22,506 nt of DNA from an uncultured Lachnospiraceae bacterium (GCA_910588825.1 CAJURF010000062.1:1-22506), one strand, 5' to 3'; shown: positions 13,228-21,743, counted from the stretch's first letter. The notes: generated by a model not told the origin, from the letters alone. Program-made: numbers and translations.

Positions 13228-13810
13228 TATTTTATGTGTAACCAACCGGCACCTGTGCAGGGAAGACTTTCTGGTACGAATAGAAAAAATCGCCGCTGCC
13301 CGGCCGGCAGGTGTGATCTTCCGGGAAAAAGACCTGACGAAAGACGAATACAAAGAGCTGGCCGTGCAGGTGCTTAAAATATGTGAAAAGTACAAAACCC
13401 CTTGCATTCTCCACAATTTTCCGGGCATTGCAGCAGAGCTGAATGGGAATGCCCTGCATCTGCCGCTGCCTGTCCTGCGGGGCCTTTCCCCTTCAGACAG
13501 GGCCGGTTTTCCCATCCTTGGGGCCTCCTGCCATTCCGTGAAAGACGCGGCTGAGGCAGAGAGTCTGGGTTGCACTTACATCACTGCCGGCCACATTTTT
13601 GATACTGCCTGCAAGGAGGGAACCGCAGGGAGAGGCCTTGCGTTCCTGAAAGATGTATGTGAACACGTGTCCATACCCGTATATGCCATCGGCGGTATCA
13701 CCCCGGAGAATATAACTGCAGTGCGAATGGCCGGGGCACAGGGAGCCTGTGTGATGAGCAGCGCCATGACATGGGACGATGTGTCCAAAAAACTGGGGGA
13801 ATTCGGGTAA
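13208..13810 (+). CDS. tenI: TenI-like thiazole tautomerase
   Basis: A 200-residue TIM-barrel protein of the ThiE/TenI family. It lacks the ThiE pyrophosphate signature: the ThiE-type GVHVGIQD region is replaced by ALHLPLPVL, and the ThiE loop GAVFPSPTKK is GHIFDTACKEGTAGRG. The latter matches TenI, where a histidine in the same motif (His129 here) drives aromatisation of the thiazole tautomer. AIGGITPENI closes the phosphate site. A true ThiE lies directly downstream, which supports this assignment. The ATG at 13208 overlaps thiH by 20 bases; an in-frame ATG at 13220 is equally possible. No good ribosome site is seen for either, so translation is probably coupled to thiH. Confidence 0.85.
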   Translation: MIICMCDILCVTNRHLCREDFLVRIEKIAAARPAGVIFREKDLTKDEYKELAVQVLKICEKYKTPCILHNFPGIAAELNGNALHLPLPVLRGLSPSDRAGFPILGASCHSVKDAAEAESLGCTYITAGHIFDTACKEGTAGRGLAFLKDVCEHVSIPVYAIGGITPENITAVRMAGAQGACVMSSAMTWDDVSKKLGEFG

Positions 13811-13844
13811 GGAAGTGTCCCCGAAAGAACAGGAGAATAGCAAA

Positions 13845-14492
13845 ATGAATGTGACAAAAGAAATGCTGCGGCTCTATGCCATTACTGACCGCAGGTGGAC
13901 AGGCAGACAGAATCTGTATGAGCAGATTGAGGATGCGTTAAAAGGCGGCGTGACCATGATTCAGCTCAGGGAGAAACATCTTCCGGAAGATGCCTTGATG
14001 CGCGAAGCGGTTAAAGTGAAAGAGCTGTGCCGCCGCTATCAGGTGCCGCTGATTATCAACGATAATGTAAACGCCGCGTTACAAAGCGGAGCGGACGGTG
14101 TCCATGTGGGCATACAGGATGCGCCGGTTCCGGAAATCCGCAGAAATGTGCCAGAGAACTTTATCATCGGCGCCACCTGCAAGACCGTGGAGCAGGCCCG
14201 GGCGGCACAGCGGGACGGGGCCGATTATATAGGGGCCGGGGCCGTATTTCCCTCCCCCACAAAGAAAAATGCCCTCCGGATTACTGCAGAACAGCTGAGA
14301 GAAATCTGTTCGTCTGTTTCTATTCCCGCAGCTGCCATCGGCGGTATCGGCCTGGACAATCTGTGTTACCTGAAAGGCACAGGTATCAGCGGGATTGCTG
14401 TGGTATCCGCGGTTTTTGCCGCGGAAGATATCCAGGGAGCAGCAGCCGGGCTGAAGGCCGCAGTGGATGATTGTCTGGAAACAGGGAGGTAA
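13845..14492 (+). CDS. thiE: Thiamine phosphate synthase ThiE
   Basis: A 215-residue enzyme that joins hydroxymethylpyrimidine diphosphate and thiazole phosphate into thiamine monophosphate. Family blocks in order are LYAITDR (10-16), GGVTMIQLREKH (34-45), LIINDNVNAALQSGADGVHVG (about 67-87), IGATCKT, GAGAVFPSPTKKNA and AAIGGIGLDN. All expected pyrimidine- and diphosphate-binding residues are present. The ATG at 13845 has AGGAG about nine bases upstream; the earlier in-frame ATG at 13779 lies inside tenI. The gap to tenI is 34 bases. thiD follows after five bases. Confidence 0.95.
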   Translation: MNVTKEMLRLYAITDRRWTGRQNLYEQIEDALKGGVTMIQLREKHLPEDALMREAVKVKELCRRYQVPLIINDNVNAALQSGADGVHVGIQDAPVPEIRRNVPENFIIGATCKTVEQARAAQRDGADYIGAGAVFPSPTKKNALRITAEQLREICSSVSIPAAAIGGIGLDNLCYLKGTGISGIAVVSAVFAAEDIQGAAAGLKAAVDDCLETGR

Positions 14493-14497
14493 AAGCA

Positions 14498-15310
14498 GTG
14501 AAGACAGCATTATCTATCGCGGGAAGCGATTCCTGCGGAGGCGCTGGCATTCAGGCAGATATCAAGACTATGACTGCCAACGGTGTCTACGCCATGAGCG
14601 TCATAACGGCCATGACCGCCCAAAACACAACCGGCGTAAGAGGGATTCAGGAGACAGAGCCCGAATTTTTAAAGCAGCAGATAGACGCGGTATTTGAAGA
14701 TATTTTCCCCCATGCAGTGAAAATCGGCATGGTGCCTTCCACAGAGAGCATTCGTATCATCGCGGACAGACTGAGGCATTATCATGCAGAAAATGTGGCG
14801 GCAGACCCGGTGATGGTGTCAACCAGCGGCGTTGTGCTGATGAAAGCCGATGCCATACACAGATACACAGATGAACTTCTGCCTGTTGTGACAGTGGTTA
14901 CACCCAATATTCCTGAAGCTCAGGTTCTCTCCGGCATAACCATTCATGGCAGGGAAGATATGGTGACAGCAGCAAAGAAAATAGGGGATACCTGGGGCTG
15001 CGCGGTACTTCTAAAAGGCGGCCACAGCATAGAGGATGCAGACGACCTCCTCTATGAAAAGGGGGAATACCGCTGGTTTGCTGGAAAGCGCATCCCAGGC
15101 GCCGGCGCTCACGGCACAGGCTGCACCCTTTCCAGCGCCATCGCGGCGAACCTGGCCAAAGGATTCACCCTTGCCCAGTCCGTCCGGAGAGCCAAAGAGT
15201 ATATTTCCGGCGCTCTTGCGTCAGCGCTGAACCTGGGGGAAGGAGCCGGATTGCTGGATCATACATTTGATCTCAGCTCACGTTTTATGGAAGAAAAATT
15301 CTTTATTTGA
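14498..15310 (+). CDS. thiD: Hydroxymethylpyrimidine/phosphomethylpyrimidine kinase ThiD
   Basis: A 270-residue ribokinase-like enzyme that phosphorylates hydroxymethylpyrimidine twice to the diphosphate used by ThiE. The N-terminal ALSIAGSDSCGGAGIQADIK binds the pyrimidine. DPVMVSTSG, VVTPNIPEAQVLSG and LLKGGH are family blocks. GAGAHGTGCTLSSAIAANLA with Cys209 forms the anion hole of the kinase site. A GTG start at 14498 is chosen because GGGAGG ends eight bases before it and KTALSIAGSD is the normal beginning; the in-frame ATG at 14471 overlaps thiE and has no ribosome site. Confidence 0.96.
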   Translation: MKTALSIAGSDSCGGAGIQADIKTMTANGVYAMSVITAMTAQNTTGVRGIQETEPEFLKQQIDAVFEDIFPHAVKIGMVPSTESIRIIADRLRHYHAENVAADPVMVSTSGVVLMKADAIHRYTDELLPVVTVVTPNIPEAQVLSGITIHGREDMVTAAKKIGDTWGCAVLLKGGHSIEDADDLLYEKGEYRWFAGKRIPGAGAHGTGCTLSSAIAANLAKGFTLAQSVRRAKEYISGALASALNLGEGAGLLDHTFDLSSRFMEEKFFI

Positions 15311-15324
15311 AAGGAAAAGATGCA

Positions 15325-16629
15325 ATGAGAAATTATACGACTCAGATGGATGCCGCCAGGAAAGGCATCATTACCCCGGAAATGAAAGCTGTGGCTAAAA
15401 AAGAATACCGTTCGGAAGAAGAAATACGGGAACTGACCGCCAAGGGCCAGGTTGTTATCTGCGCCAACAGATTACATACCTGTATTCAGCCAAATGGCGT
15501 GGGTTCTATGCTCCGCACGAAAATTAATGTAAACCTGGGTGTTTCCCGGGACTGCAGAGATTATGATATGGAAATGGAGAAGGTCATGGCCGCGGTGAAT
15601 CTGGGGGCCGAAGCGGTTATGGACCTCTCCTCCCATGGAGATACCCAGCCGTTCCGCCAAAAACTCACCAGGGAGTGTCCTGCCATGATCGGCACAGTCC
15701 CTGTGTATGACAGCGTGATCCATTATCAGAGAGATCTGGCCCAGTTGACGGCTGAGGACTTTATTAATGTGGTACGGCTCCACGCAGAAGACGGCGTGGA
15801 CTTTGTCACACTGCACTGCGGCATCACCAGAAAAACCATAGAGCAGATTCGCAGCCACAAGCGGAAAATGAATATCGTCTCCCGCGGCGGCTCCCTTGTG
15901 TTCGCCTGGATGAGTATGACCGGAGAGGAAAACCCGTTCTATGAGTACTTTGATGAGATCCTGGATATCTGCCGGGAATACGATGTGACCATTTCCCTGG
16001 GGGACGCCTGCCGCCCCGGCTGTCTCGCTGACGGCAGTGATGTCTGCCAGATCGAAGAACTGGTTCGTCTCGGCGAACTGACCAGACGGGCCTGGGAGAA
16101 AGATGTACAGGTCATGGTAGAAGGCCCGGGACACATGCCCATGGATCAGATTGAAGCCAATATGAAACTTCAGCAGACCCTTTGTATAGGTGCTCCTTTC
16201 TACGTACTTGGGCCCATTGTGACAGATATCGCTCCCGGCTATGACCACATTACCTCAGCCATCGGCGGAGCCATTGCCGCTTCCTGCGGCGCGGCATTTC
16301 TCTGCTATGTGACTCCGGCAGAGCATCTTGCGCTTCCGGATCTGGAAGATGTCAAACAGGGTATTATGGCTTCCCGCATCGCCGCCCATGCTGCCGACAT
16401 TGCAAAAAAAGTGCCTCATGCAAGGGATATAGATGACGCAATGGCTGACGCCAGAAGAACTTTCGACTGGGAAAAACAATGGGAATGCTCCATTGACCCT
16501 GAGACGGCAAAGGCCCTGCGCAGCAGCAGAGCTCCCGAGCATGAGGACAGCTGTTCCATGTGCGGCAAATTTTGCGCTGTCAGAAGCATGAATAAGGCGT
16601 TAAGCGGTGAGTATATTGATATTTTGTAA
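15325..16629 (+). CDS. thiC: Phosphomethylpyrimidine synthase ThiC
   Basis: A 434-residue radical SAM enzyme that rearranges aminoimidazole ribotide to hydroxymethylpyrimidine phosphate. Clear ThiC blocks are CIQPNGVG, TKINVNLGVS, AVMDLSSHGDT, DFVTLHCGI, SLGDACRPGC, VEGPGHMP and YVLGPIVTDIAPGYDHI. The C-terminal cluster motif CSMCGKFC gives Cys410, Cys413 and Cys418. The protein has the short clostridial form, without the N-terminal extension of the E. coli enzyme. The ATG at 15325 follows AAGGAAAAG; a TTG at 15307 overlaps the end of thiD. It is the last gene of the operon, and no clear terminator is visible behind it. Confidence 0.97.
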   Translation: MRNYTTQMDAARKGIITPEMKAVAKKEYRSEEEIRELTAKGQVVICANRLHTCIQPNGVGSMLRTKINVNLGVSRDCRDYDMEMEKVMAAVNLGAEAVMDLSSHGDTQPFRQKLTRECPAMIGTVPVYDSVIHYQRDLAQLTAEDFINVVRLHAEDGVDFVTLHCGITRKTIEQIRSHKRKMNIVSRGGSLVFAWMSMTGEENPFYEYFDEILDICREYDVTISLGDACRPGCLADGSDVCQIEELVRLGELTRRAWEKDVQVMVEGPGHMPMDQIEANMKLQQTLCIGAPFYVLGPIVTDIAPGYDHITSAIGGAIAASCGAAFLCYVTPAEHLALPDLEDVKQGIMASRIAAHAADIAKKVPHARDIDDAMADARRTFDWEKQWECSIDPETAKALRSSRAPEHEDSCSMCGKFCAVRSMNKALSGEYIDIL

Positions 16630-16727
16630 TGATTGGACCGGGAGTTTCAGGAAAACATTCTTTAGATTCAACCGCCCGTGAATAGTAATCCGTTAAGAAA
16701 AAGTTGTGTGATTAATCGCTCTATATA

Positions 16728-16756
16728 TTTACTTTTTTTTATTATTTAAGTATAAT
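16728..16756 (+). promoter_or_regulatory. Candidate promoter before the Fn3-like pseudogene
   Basis: TTTACT (16728-16733) and a perfect TATAAT (16751-16756) have a 17-base spacer, in an AT-rich stretch between thiC and the pseudogene. Confidence 0.55.
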
Positions 16757-16804
16757 ATTTACAAAATTAAAAAGACTATGGGCCATTTCAAAAGGAGGGA
16801 ATGT

Positions 16805-17375
16805 ATGTCTATGAAAAAACAATATGGAGACTTCTGATTTGTTTTACGATTGTATTTTCAGCCAGTCCGTTTTTTCTGAGTCATTCAGTTCGGGCAGATG
16901 CTACGGGCTGTTTGGCCGCTGATGTCTCTATCCGTGATGCGGATTCCGGAAAAAAGCTAGAAGGCGGCTTTTATGCTGATTTGAAAGCAGTTCTTTATGA
17001 GAATGGAGTTCAGGTAAAGATATTATCTAATATGGCAGGTGCAAAGTATCGTCCCCGTTTTCTGATCGGTATGGATGAATCATCCCCCGCGGTCTTTGGC
17101 TATCCATTAAAATTGGGAAATCAGTACGCATTCGAGTTAACCATTCCCAATGGGTATACATTGGACCGGATGGAACTGGATAAAAATTATGATGGAAAAC
17201 CTTTGCCGAAAGCATTTAAAGTGCTACAGCCAAAGGAAGCCGTGCAGTTTCTTTAACTGTAAATGACCTTGCCTCTGGAAAACATGTTTATGTACGTGTG
17301 CAGGCTTACTACATGGATGGAAAGACCGCCATATCTGGAAAATGGAGTAAAATATCAGGAATTAAAGTCCGTTAG
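16805..17375 (+). pseudogene. Secreted protein with Fn3-like C-terminus, two frameshifts
   Basis: The best-spaced start for AGGAGG (16793-16798) is the ATG at 16805. It reads MSMKK and then stops after ten codons. Adding one A to the A-run at 16814-16819 restores MSMKKTIWRLLICFTIVF and a normal signal peptide ending near SVRADA. The body then stays open to about 17220 (an open frame from 16801 to 17256). From 17220 the homologous text moves to a third frame, giving VSLTVNDLASGKHVYVRVQA, YYMDGKTAISGKWSKISG and a stop at 17375. That tail is typical of the last strands of a fibronectin type III repeat (AGKxYYVRVRAY...GKWS). Two frameshifts in A-rich runs make this a broken gene of about 190 codons, or a poorly sequenced one. 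Confidence 0.7.
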
Positions 17376-17418
17376 ACTGCCCAGGGAGTGCTTTGGGTGG
17401 CAAGATGGGGGAATAGCT

Positions 17419-19035
17419 ATGGGAATGTTTTTAAATAGCAGAGTGCCTTTTGAAGAATATAAAAATATCTCCAGGATCAGATTTTTTGTAGACAAATCTT
17501 CCTTAATTGATGAAATCATCACCGCCATGATTATGGATGGCCAGCAGTACCTCTGCATTACCAGGCCCCGTCGGTTTGGCAAAAGTGTTATGGCTCATAT
17601 GATCGGGGCATTTTTCGGGAAAGCTGCTAAAGCTGAACAGGTATTTGACAATCTCGAGATCGCACAGTCCCCCTATTATCACCAGCATCTGAATCAGTAT
17701 GATGTCATTTTCATTGATTTCAGTAAAATGCCCAGGGACTGCAGACATTACAGCCAATATATCCAAAGAATTCAAAATGGCATAAACCGCGATCTCATAA
17801 ATGCTTATCCAGAACTGGAGCTTGGGATGGATTGGGCAGTTTGGGATAACCTTCAGATGGTTTTTGAAAGAACAGGATGCCGATTTATTTTTGTAATGGA
17901 TGAGTGGGATGCAATCTTTCACAGCAATTTTATCACGGAAAGCGATAAAAAGCATTATCTTGGATTTTTGCGGGATATGCTGAAAGGGCAGGCATATGTG
18001 GAATTTGCCTATATGACGGGAGTTCTGCCGATTGCAAAGTATTCCAGCGGCTCAGAGATTAATATGTTTAGAGAATACGATATGGCTGCCGCTGAAATGT
18101 ACAGTGAATATTTTGGATTTCTGCAGTCCGAAGTGGATAGTCTCTTTGAAATTTATCTGCGTACGTCAAAGTATCCCAAAATATCAAAAGAGGACCTGAA
18201 ACTCTGGTATGATGGATATCATACCGCATCTGGAAAGCAGCTGTACAATCCCAGGTCTATTGTATGTGCATTGACTGATAACCAGTTGAGAAATTACTGG
18301 ACAAATTCAGGGCCTTATGATGAGATCTTCTACTACGTTAAAAACAATGTACAAGATATTCGTGACGACCTGGCTTTTATGATATCTGGTGAAAAGATAG
18401 ATGCGAGAATCCAGGAATATGCTGCTACAGCTGCCGAATTGCGTACAAAAGATCAGATTTATTCTGCCATGGTAGTTTATGGACTTTTGACTTACGACAG
18501 CTCCTCTGGTAAAGTATTTATTCCTAATAAGGAATTAATGGACAAATTCAATGAACTTTTGTTGTCTAAAGACAGCCTTGGCTATATCCACAGCCTGGCA
18601 AAAGAGTCTGAAAAAATGCTGAAAGCAACCCTCGCCGGAGACACACAGACCATGGTCCGCATTTTAAAATTTGCACATGACACAGAATCACCTATTTTAT
18701 CCTATAATAGTGAAACGGAATTATCTGCAGTTGTCAATTTGGTCTACCTGTCGGCAAGAGATAAATACCGTATTGAACGGGAGGATAAGGCTGGGGAGGG
18801 GTATGTTGACTTTATTTTTTACCCTGAACACAAGAATGCTGAAAGTATTATTCTTGAATTGAAAATAGATTCTTCACCAGAAGAGGCAATTAGACAGATC
18901 AAACAAAAAAAGTATGCCCTCCGATTCCGAGGAAGATTGGGTGAAAAAACCCGGTATACAGGAAAAGTACTGGCTGTGGGGATCAGCTATCATAAAAAAA
19001 CAAAAGAGCATTTCTGTCAAATAGAACAGTTATGA
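17419..19035 (+). CDS. AAA-ATPase-like protein with C-terminal PD-(D/E)XK nuclease domain
   Basis: A 538-residue protein of the AAA-ATPase-like family abundant in gut anaerobes. The order is an N-terminal FFVDKSSLIDEII, then Walker A ITRPRRFGKS (residues 47-56), Walker B FIFVMDEWD (Asp161, Glu162), a helical middle with LWYDGYH and YNPRSIVCAL (about 270-285), and a C-terminal PDDEXK_9-type domain. In the last domain GYVDFIFYP (Asp464) and ILELKID (Glu480, Lys482) form the D...ExK nuclease centre. The cellular role is not established; transposon-related or defence functions have been suggested for relatives. The ATG at 17419 follows GGGGGA; earlier in-frame codons run through the pseudogene. 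It converges on the Rpn genes and shares a terminator with them. Confidence 0.87.
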   Translation: MGMFLNSRVPFEEYKNISRIRFFVDKSSLIDEIITAMIMDGQQYLCITRPRRFGKSVMAHMIGAFFGKAAKAEQVFDNLEIAQSPYYHQHLNQYDVIFIDFSKMPRDCRHYSQYIQRIQNGINRDLINAYPELELGMDWAVWDNLQMVFERTGCRFIFVMDEWDAIFHSNFITESDKKHYLGFLRDMLKGQAYVEFAYMTGVLPIAKYSSGSEINMFREYDMAAAEMYSEYFGFLQSEVDSLFEIYLRTSKYPKISKEDLKLWYDGYHTASGKQLYNPRSIVCALTDNQLRNYWTNSGPYDEIFYYVKNNVQDIRDDLAFMISGEKIDARIQEYAATAAELRTKDQIYSAMVVYGLLTYDSSSGKVFIPNKELMDKFNELLLSKDSLGYIHSLAKESEKMLKATLAGDTQTMVRILKFAHDTESPILSYNSETELSAVVNLVYLSARDKYRIEREDKAGEGYVDFIFYPEHKNAESIILELKIDSSPEEAIRQIKQKKYALRFRGRLGEKTRYTGKVLAVGISYHKKTKEHFCQIEQL

Positions 19036-19053
19036 GTAAAGGGTATACCATAT

Positions 19054-19103
19054 AAAAAATGTCCGGAGGGAAGTCCTTTTTCAAAGAGCTCCGGACATTT
19101 TCT
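19054..19103. terminator. Bidirectional intrinsic terminator
   Basis: AAAATGTCCGGAG (19056-19068) pairs perfectly with CTCCGGACATTTT (19089-19101), a 13-bp stem. It gives a short T-run on the plus strand and TTTTTT on the minus strand. It separates the AAA-ATPase-like gene from the convergent Rpn locus. Confidence 0.88.
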
Positions 19104-19123
19104 ATGCTATTCTTCGTAACTGC

Positions 19124-19797
19124 TCAACAGTTATTATTTTTTTGCGGCGGCCTGTCCCTGTCCCGGCAGATACGGATGGCCTGTGTGACAGCCTCCCGGG
19201 TTCTTCCGTACCGCTGTACCTGTTCATTATATGCTTTTGTGAACATAACGTATTGGCTGATAATGTCTTTTTTTTCCCCTCCGTAAAGCATAGTTACCTT
19301 TACTTCAAGCGAACATTCTTTCCCGCCAAAAAATTCTTCCGAGAGTGAGACCTTTTGGGGCCGGCGCGCCCTTTCGCCTGTAAATACCACATATATTTCC
19401 GGTTCCGGCACGTGGACTTTTCTGCTTCCGTATAAATCTGCGTCCTGGGCTTCAGAATAATCATGGTAAGCCTGCGCCACATACATAAACGCACGTACTA
19501 TGATATTCATCGTCCAGGTGGACTGCTGCTCTACAAGGATCATAATTCTATCCCCAACCCGGAAACCCAGATCATTATAAATTCCATTTGTGAGCACATT
19601 TCTTATAGTAATGTCCATGAGAGCATCTTCCGTAGTTTTCGTATCTTCCGGATGGAGCGCACGGTAAAGCTGCATCAGATATTTTTTATCCTGGAAAAGA
19701 GCAGTGAATACACTGTCTTTTGCTGTATATTTTGCAAATGCAGGCTTTTTTCTCTTGTTTTTTCGGTTTGCCCTTTCCGTGCTGTTTTACTTTGCAA
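19124..19797 (-). pseudogene. Truncated and frameshifted Rpn-family nuclease copy
   Basis: This is a second copy of the Rpn-type gene at 19859-20782. From MQLYRALHPEDTK to ICRDRD the protein differs from the intact copy at only three residues. It then ends in RPPQKNNNC and a stop, and lacks the C-terminal helical tail of about 90 residues. Near the 5' end a T-run has six bases (19746-19751) where the intact copy has seven, which breaks the frame after a TTG start at 19797. A shorter product of 183 residues could start at the internal ATG at 19675, but no convincing ribosome site was seen. It keeps the PD-(D/E)XK core NDLGFRVGDRIMILVEQQS. Confidence 0.8.
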
Positions 19798-20788
19798 AGT
19801 ATCACCCCCCTGTTTTGCTTCCTGCCAGTCAGTTAAGAATTGTTCTGTTCCTGTCTGATTATACGGTTTGGAGCATCTCCTTTTCAATTTCGCGAACATC
19901 TTCAACAGAAAGGTCTGAGAAATATTCAGCAATCTCCTCCGCAGACATTTTCCCGCCCTTTAACATCTTTTCTGCCGCTTTCCTTGCTGTATATTTTGCA
20001 GCCTCCTTCGCAGCCTCTCTTGCGGCCTCTTTTTTTTCGTTTTCAACATATGTGCGTATGATTTTCTCGTTATCAAACAAAGCCATCATGATTGATATCA
20101 CCTCCTTTTCCCTGGTCTCCAGAAATTCACGGAGTACATCCCTGTCCCGGCAGATACGGATGGTCTGTGTGACAGCCTCCCGGGTTCTTCCGTACCGCTG
20201 TACCTGTTCATTATATACTTTTGTGAACATAACGTATTGGCTGATAATGTCTTTTTCTTCCCCTCCGTAAAGCATAGTTACCTTTACTTCAAGCGAACAT
20301 TCTTTCCCGCCAAAAAATTCTTCCGAGAGTGAGACCTTTTGGGGCCGGCGCGCCCTTTCGCCTGTAAATACCACATATATTTCCGGTTCCGGCACGTGGA
20401 CTTTTCTGCTTCCGTATAAATCTGCGTCCTGGGCTTCAGAATAATCATGGTAAGCCTGCGCCACATACATAAACGCACGTACTATGATATTCATCGTCCA
20501 GGTGGACTGCTGCTCTACAAGGATCATAATTCTATCCCCAACCCGGAAACCCAGATCATTATAAATTCCATTTGTGAGCACATTTCTTATAGTAATGTCC
20601 ATGAGAGCATCTTCCGTAGTTTTCGTATCTTCCGGATGGAGCGCACGGTAAAGCTGCATCAGATATTTTTTATCCTGGAAAAGAGCAGTGAATACACTGT
20701 CTTTTGCTGTATATTTTGCAAATGCAGGCTTTTTTTCTTTTGTTTTTTCGTTTTGCCCTTTTCGTAATGTTTTACTTTGCAAAGTATC
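19155..20788. repeat. Direct duplication of the Rpn nuclease-domain segment
   Basis: Bases 19155-19803 match 20139-20788 with a period of 984-985 bp. The match starts a few bases before the start codon and ends right after the nuclease domain. Only three substitutions occur in the left 130 bases, none in about 450 bases of the middle, and about eight changes plus a one-base gap cluster in the last 60 bases. Confidence 0.93.
19859..20782 (-). CDS. Rpn family recombination-promoting nuclease (PD-(D/E)XK)
   Basis: A 307-residue protein of the Rpn/PDDEXK transposase-like family. Such proteins are DNA endonucleases that promote RecA-independent recombination in E. coli and relatives. The nuclease core is DSVFTALFQDKKYLMQLYRA (about residues 28-47), then NDLGFRVGDRIMILVEQQST with the Asp and the E-x-Q variant of the usual ExK. 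A middle beta/alpha part and a charged helical tail follow (alanine-rich KEAAREAAKEAAKYTARKAA, then MSAEEIAEYF). A TTG start at 20782 gives the full N-terminus; its ribosome site is weak, so an internal start is possible. A good minus-strand promoter lies at 20877-20849. A damaged partial copy sits directly downstream. Confidence 0.87.
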   Translation of the reverse strand: MQSKTLRKGQNEKTKEKKPAFAKYTAKDSVFTALFQDKKYLMQLYRALHPEDTKTTEDALMDITIRNVLTNGIYNDLGFRVGDRIMILVEQQSTWTMNIIVRAFMYVAQAYHDYSEAQDADLYGSRKVHVPEPEIYVVFTGERARRPQKVSLSEEFFGGKECSLEVKVTMLYGGEEKDIISQYVMFTKVYNEQVQRYGRTREAVTQTIRICRDRDVLREFLETREKEVISIMMALFDNEKIIRTYVENEKKEAAREAAKEAAKYTARKAAEKMLKGGKMSAEEIAEYFSDLSVEDVREIEKEMLQTV

Positions 20789-20848
20789 GCCTATGTTTCA
20801 CTTTCTGCCAACCTGGCTGGTTTGGTGTATTTTCTTTGATGTGATTTC

Positions 20849-20877
20849 ATTATACAAAGAAACATCTTGTTATTCAA
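20849..20877 (-). promoter_or_regulatory. Sigma-A type promoter of the Rpn gene
   Basis: On the minus strand TTGAAT (20877-20872) and TATAAT (20854-20849) are 17 bases apart, about 65 bases before the TTG start of the intact Rpn gene. Confidence 0.7.
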
Positions 20878-21035
20878 GATATAACCTCTCGAAATCCCCG
20901 CTCTTCTGTCCTGCTGTGAGATGGTACGTCTGTCCAGGGGCTTTTTTCTTAGCTTGGTGTTATGCTTTTCGCAAAAAAAGTACACCATAATACGCATTAT
21001 GAGGTAAAAAAGGTTTCCGGAAATGGGGCTTACAA

Positions 21036-21743
21036 ATGACTGAAAAAGAATTCCATAAATTACGGCGGCGTGACCTTCTGCAGCTTTTAGTGGCCCAGGG
21101 CAAGGAGAATCTCCAGCTCCAGGCGGAGTTTGATGAGACCAGTGCCCAGCTTCAGCAGATGCAGGAGACCAATGAGCGTCTCAAGGCAAGGCTCAATGAA
21201 AAGGATGCCCTGATTGATAAGCTCAAAGGCCGTCTGGACCAGAAAGATGCCAGAATCAAGAAGCTGAGGGAGGATATGGAGTCCTGGAAGACCAGCCGGC
21301 GCATCCAGCTGGTGGAGGCAGGCTCCATCGCCGAGGCGGCGCTGAGGCTCAACGGTATTTTTGAGACTGCCCAGAAGGCTGCGGATCAGTATTTATATAA
21401 CCTGAGGGTGCAGTGCGGGCTGGAAAAAGGGGAGGACCCCCTGGAGCTGGACGACGAGGATGACGGGGGCGACGAGGAGCTGGCCCGGGCCCTGGAGGCG
21501 GACAAAAGGGCGGAAATGTCCTGGGAAGGGGACGCGGTACAAAAAGCCGGAGAAACCGGAGATGCCGGGGAGTCCCCTGGGGCGGAAGCCGGGTCCTTAA
21601 GCGGGGAAAAGCCGGAGTCAGAAGAGGCGTCCCTGAATGGGGAGCCCCTTAAGTCCCAGGAGGCGTCCTTAAACGAAGAACCCCCGCAGGCCCGGGACAC
21701 TGCTGAGCCGGAAGGCGGCAGAAGGGCAGAGGCATTTTCGTAG
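21036..21743 (+). CDS. Coiled-coil protein with acidic repetitive tail
   Basis: A 235-residue protein. Residues about 17-88 form a coiled coil (QLQQMQETNERLKARLNEKD and similar heptads, with the repeated DxKDARIxKLxxR pattern). A conserved helix follows, EAGSIAEAALRLNGIFETAQ (about 94-113), and then AADQYLYNL. From about residue 130 the tail is low-complexity and very acidic, with the near-repeat EASLNGEPLKSQ / EASLNEEPPQ. Close relatives are sometimes called DNA repair proteins in databases, but nothing in the sequence supports that. No signal peptide is present. It sits 84 bases before a signal peptidase gene on the same strand, so an envelope-related role is possible. GGGG lies about eight bases before the ATG. 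Confidence 0.75.
   Translation: MTEKEFHKLRRRDLLQLLVAQGKENLQLQAEFDETSAQLQQMQETNERLKARLNEKDALIDKLKGRLDQKDARIKKLREDMESWKTSRRIQLVEAGSIAEAALRLNGIFETAQKAADQYLYNLRVQCGLEKGEDPLELDDEDDGGDEELARALEADKRAEMSWEGDAVQKAGETGDAGESPGAEAGSLSGEKPESEEASLNGEPLKSQEASLNEEPPQARDTAEPEGGRRAEAFS

Noticed and set aside
15472..16248. Minus-strand open frame of 258 codons under thiC
   Set aside because: Antisense shadow of a highly conserved gene with no motif of its own.
19124..19675. Second intact Rpn nuclease gene
   Set aside because: The open frame lacks the normal N-terminus because of a one-base loss in a T-run and lacks the C-terminal tail, so it is reported as a pseudogene.
20986..21001. CATAAT-ACGC-ATTATG inverted repeat before the coiled-coil gene as an operator
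   Set aside because: Only six base pairs and no regulator nearby; a repeat this short in AT-rich DNA is expected by chance.
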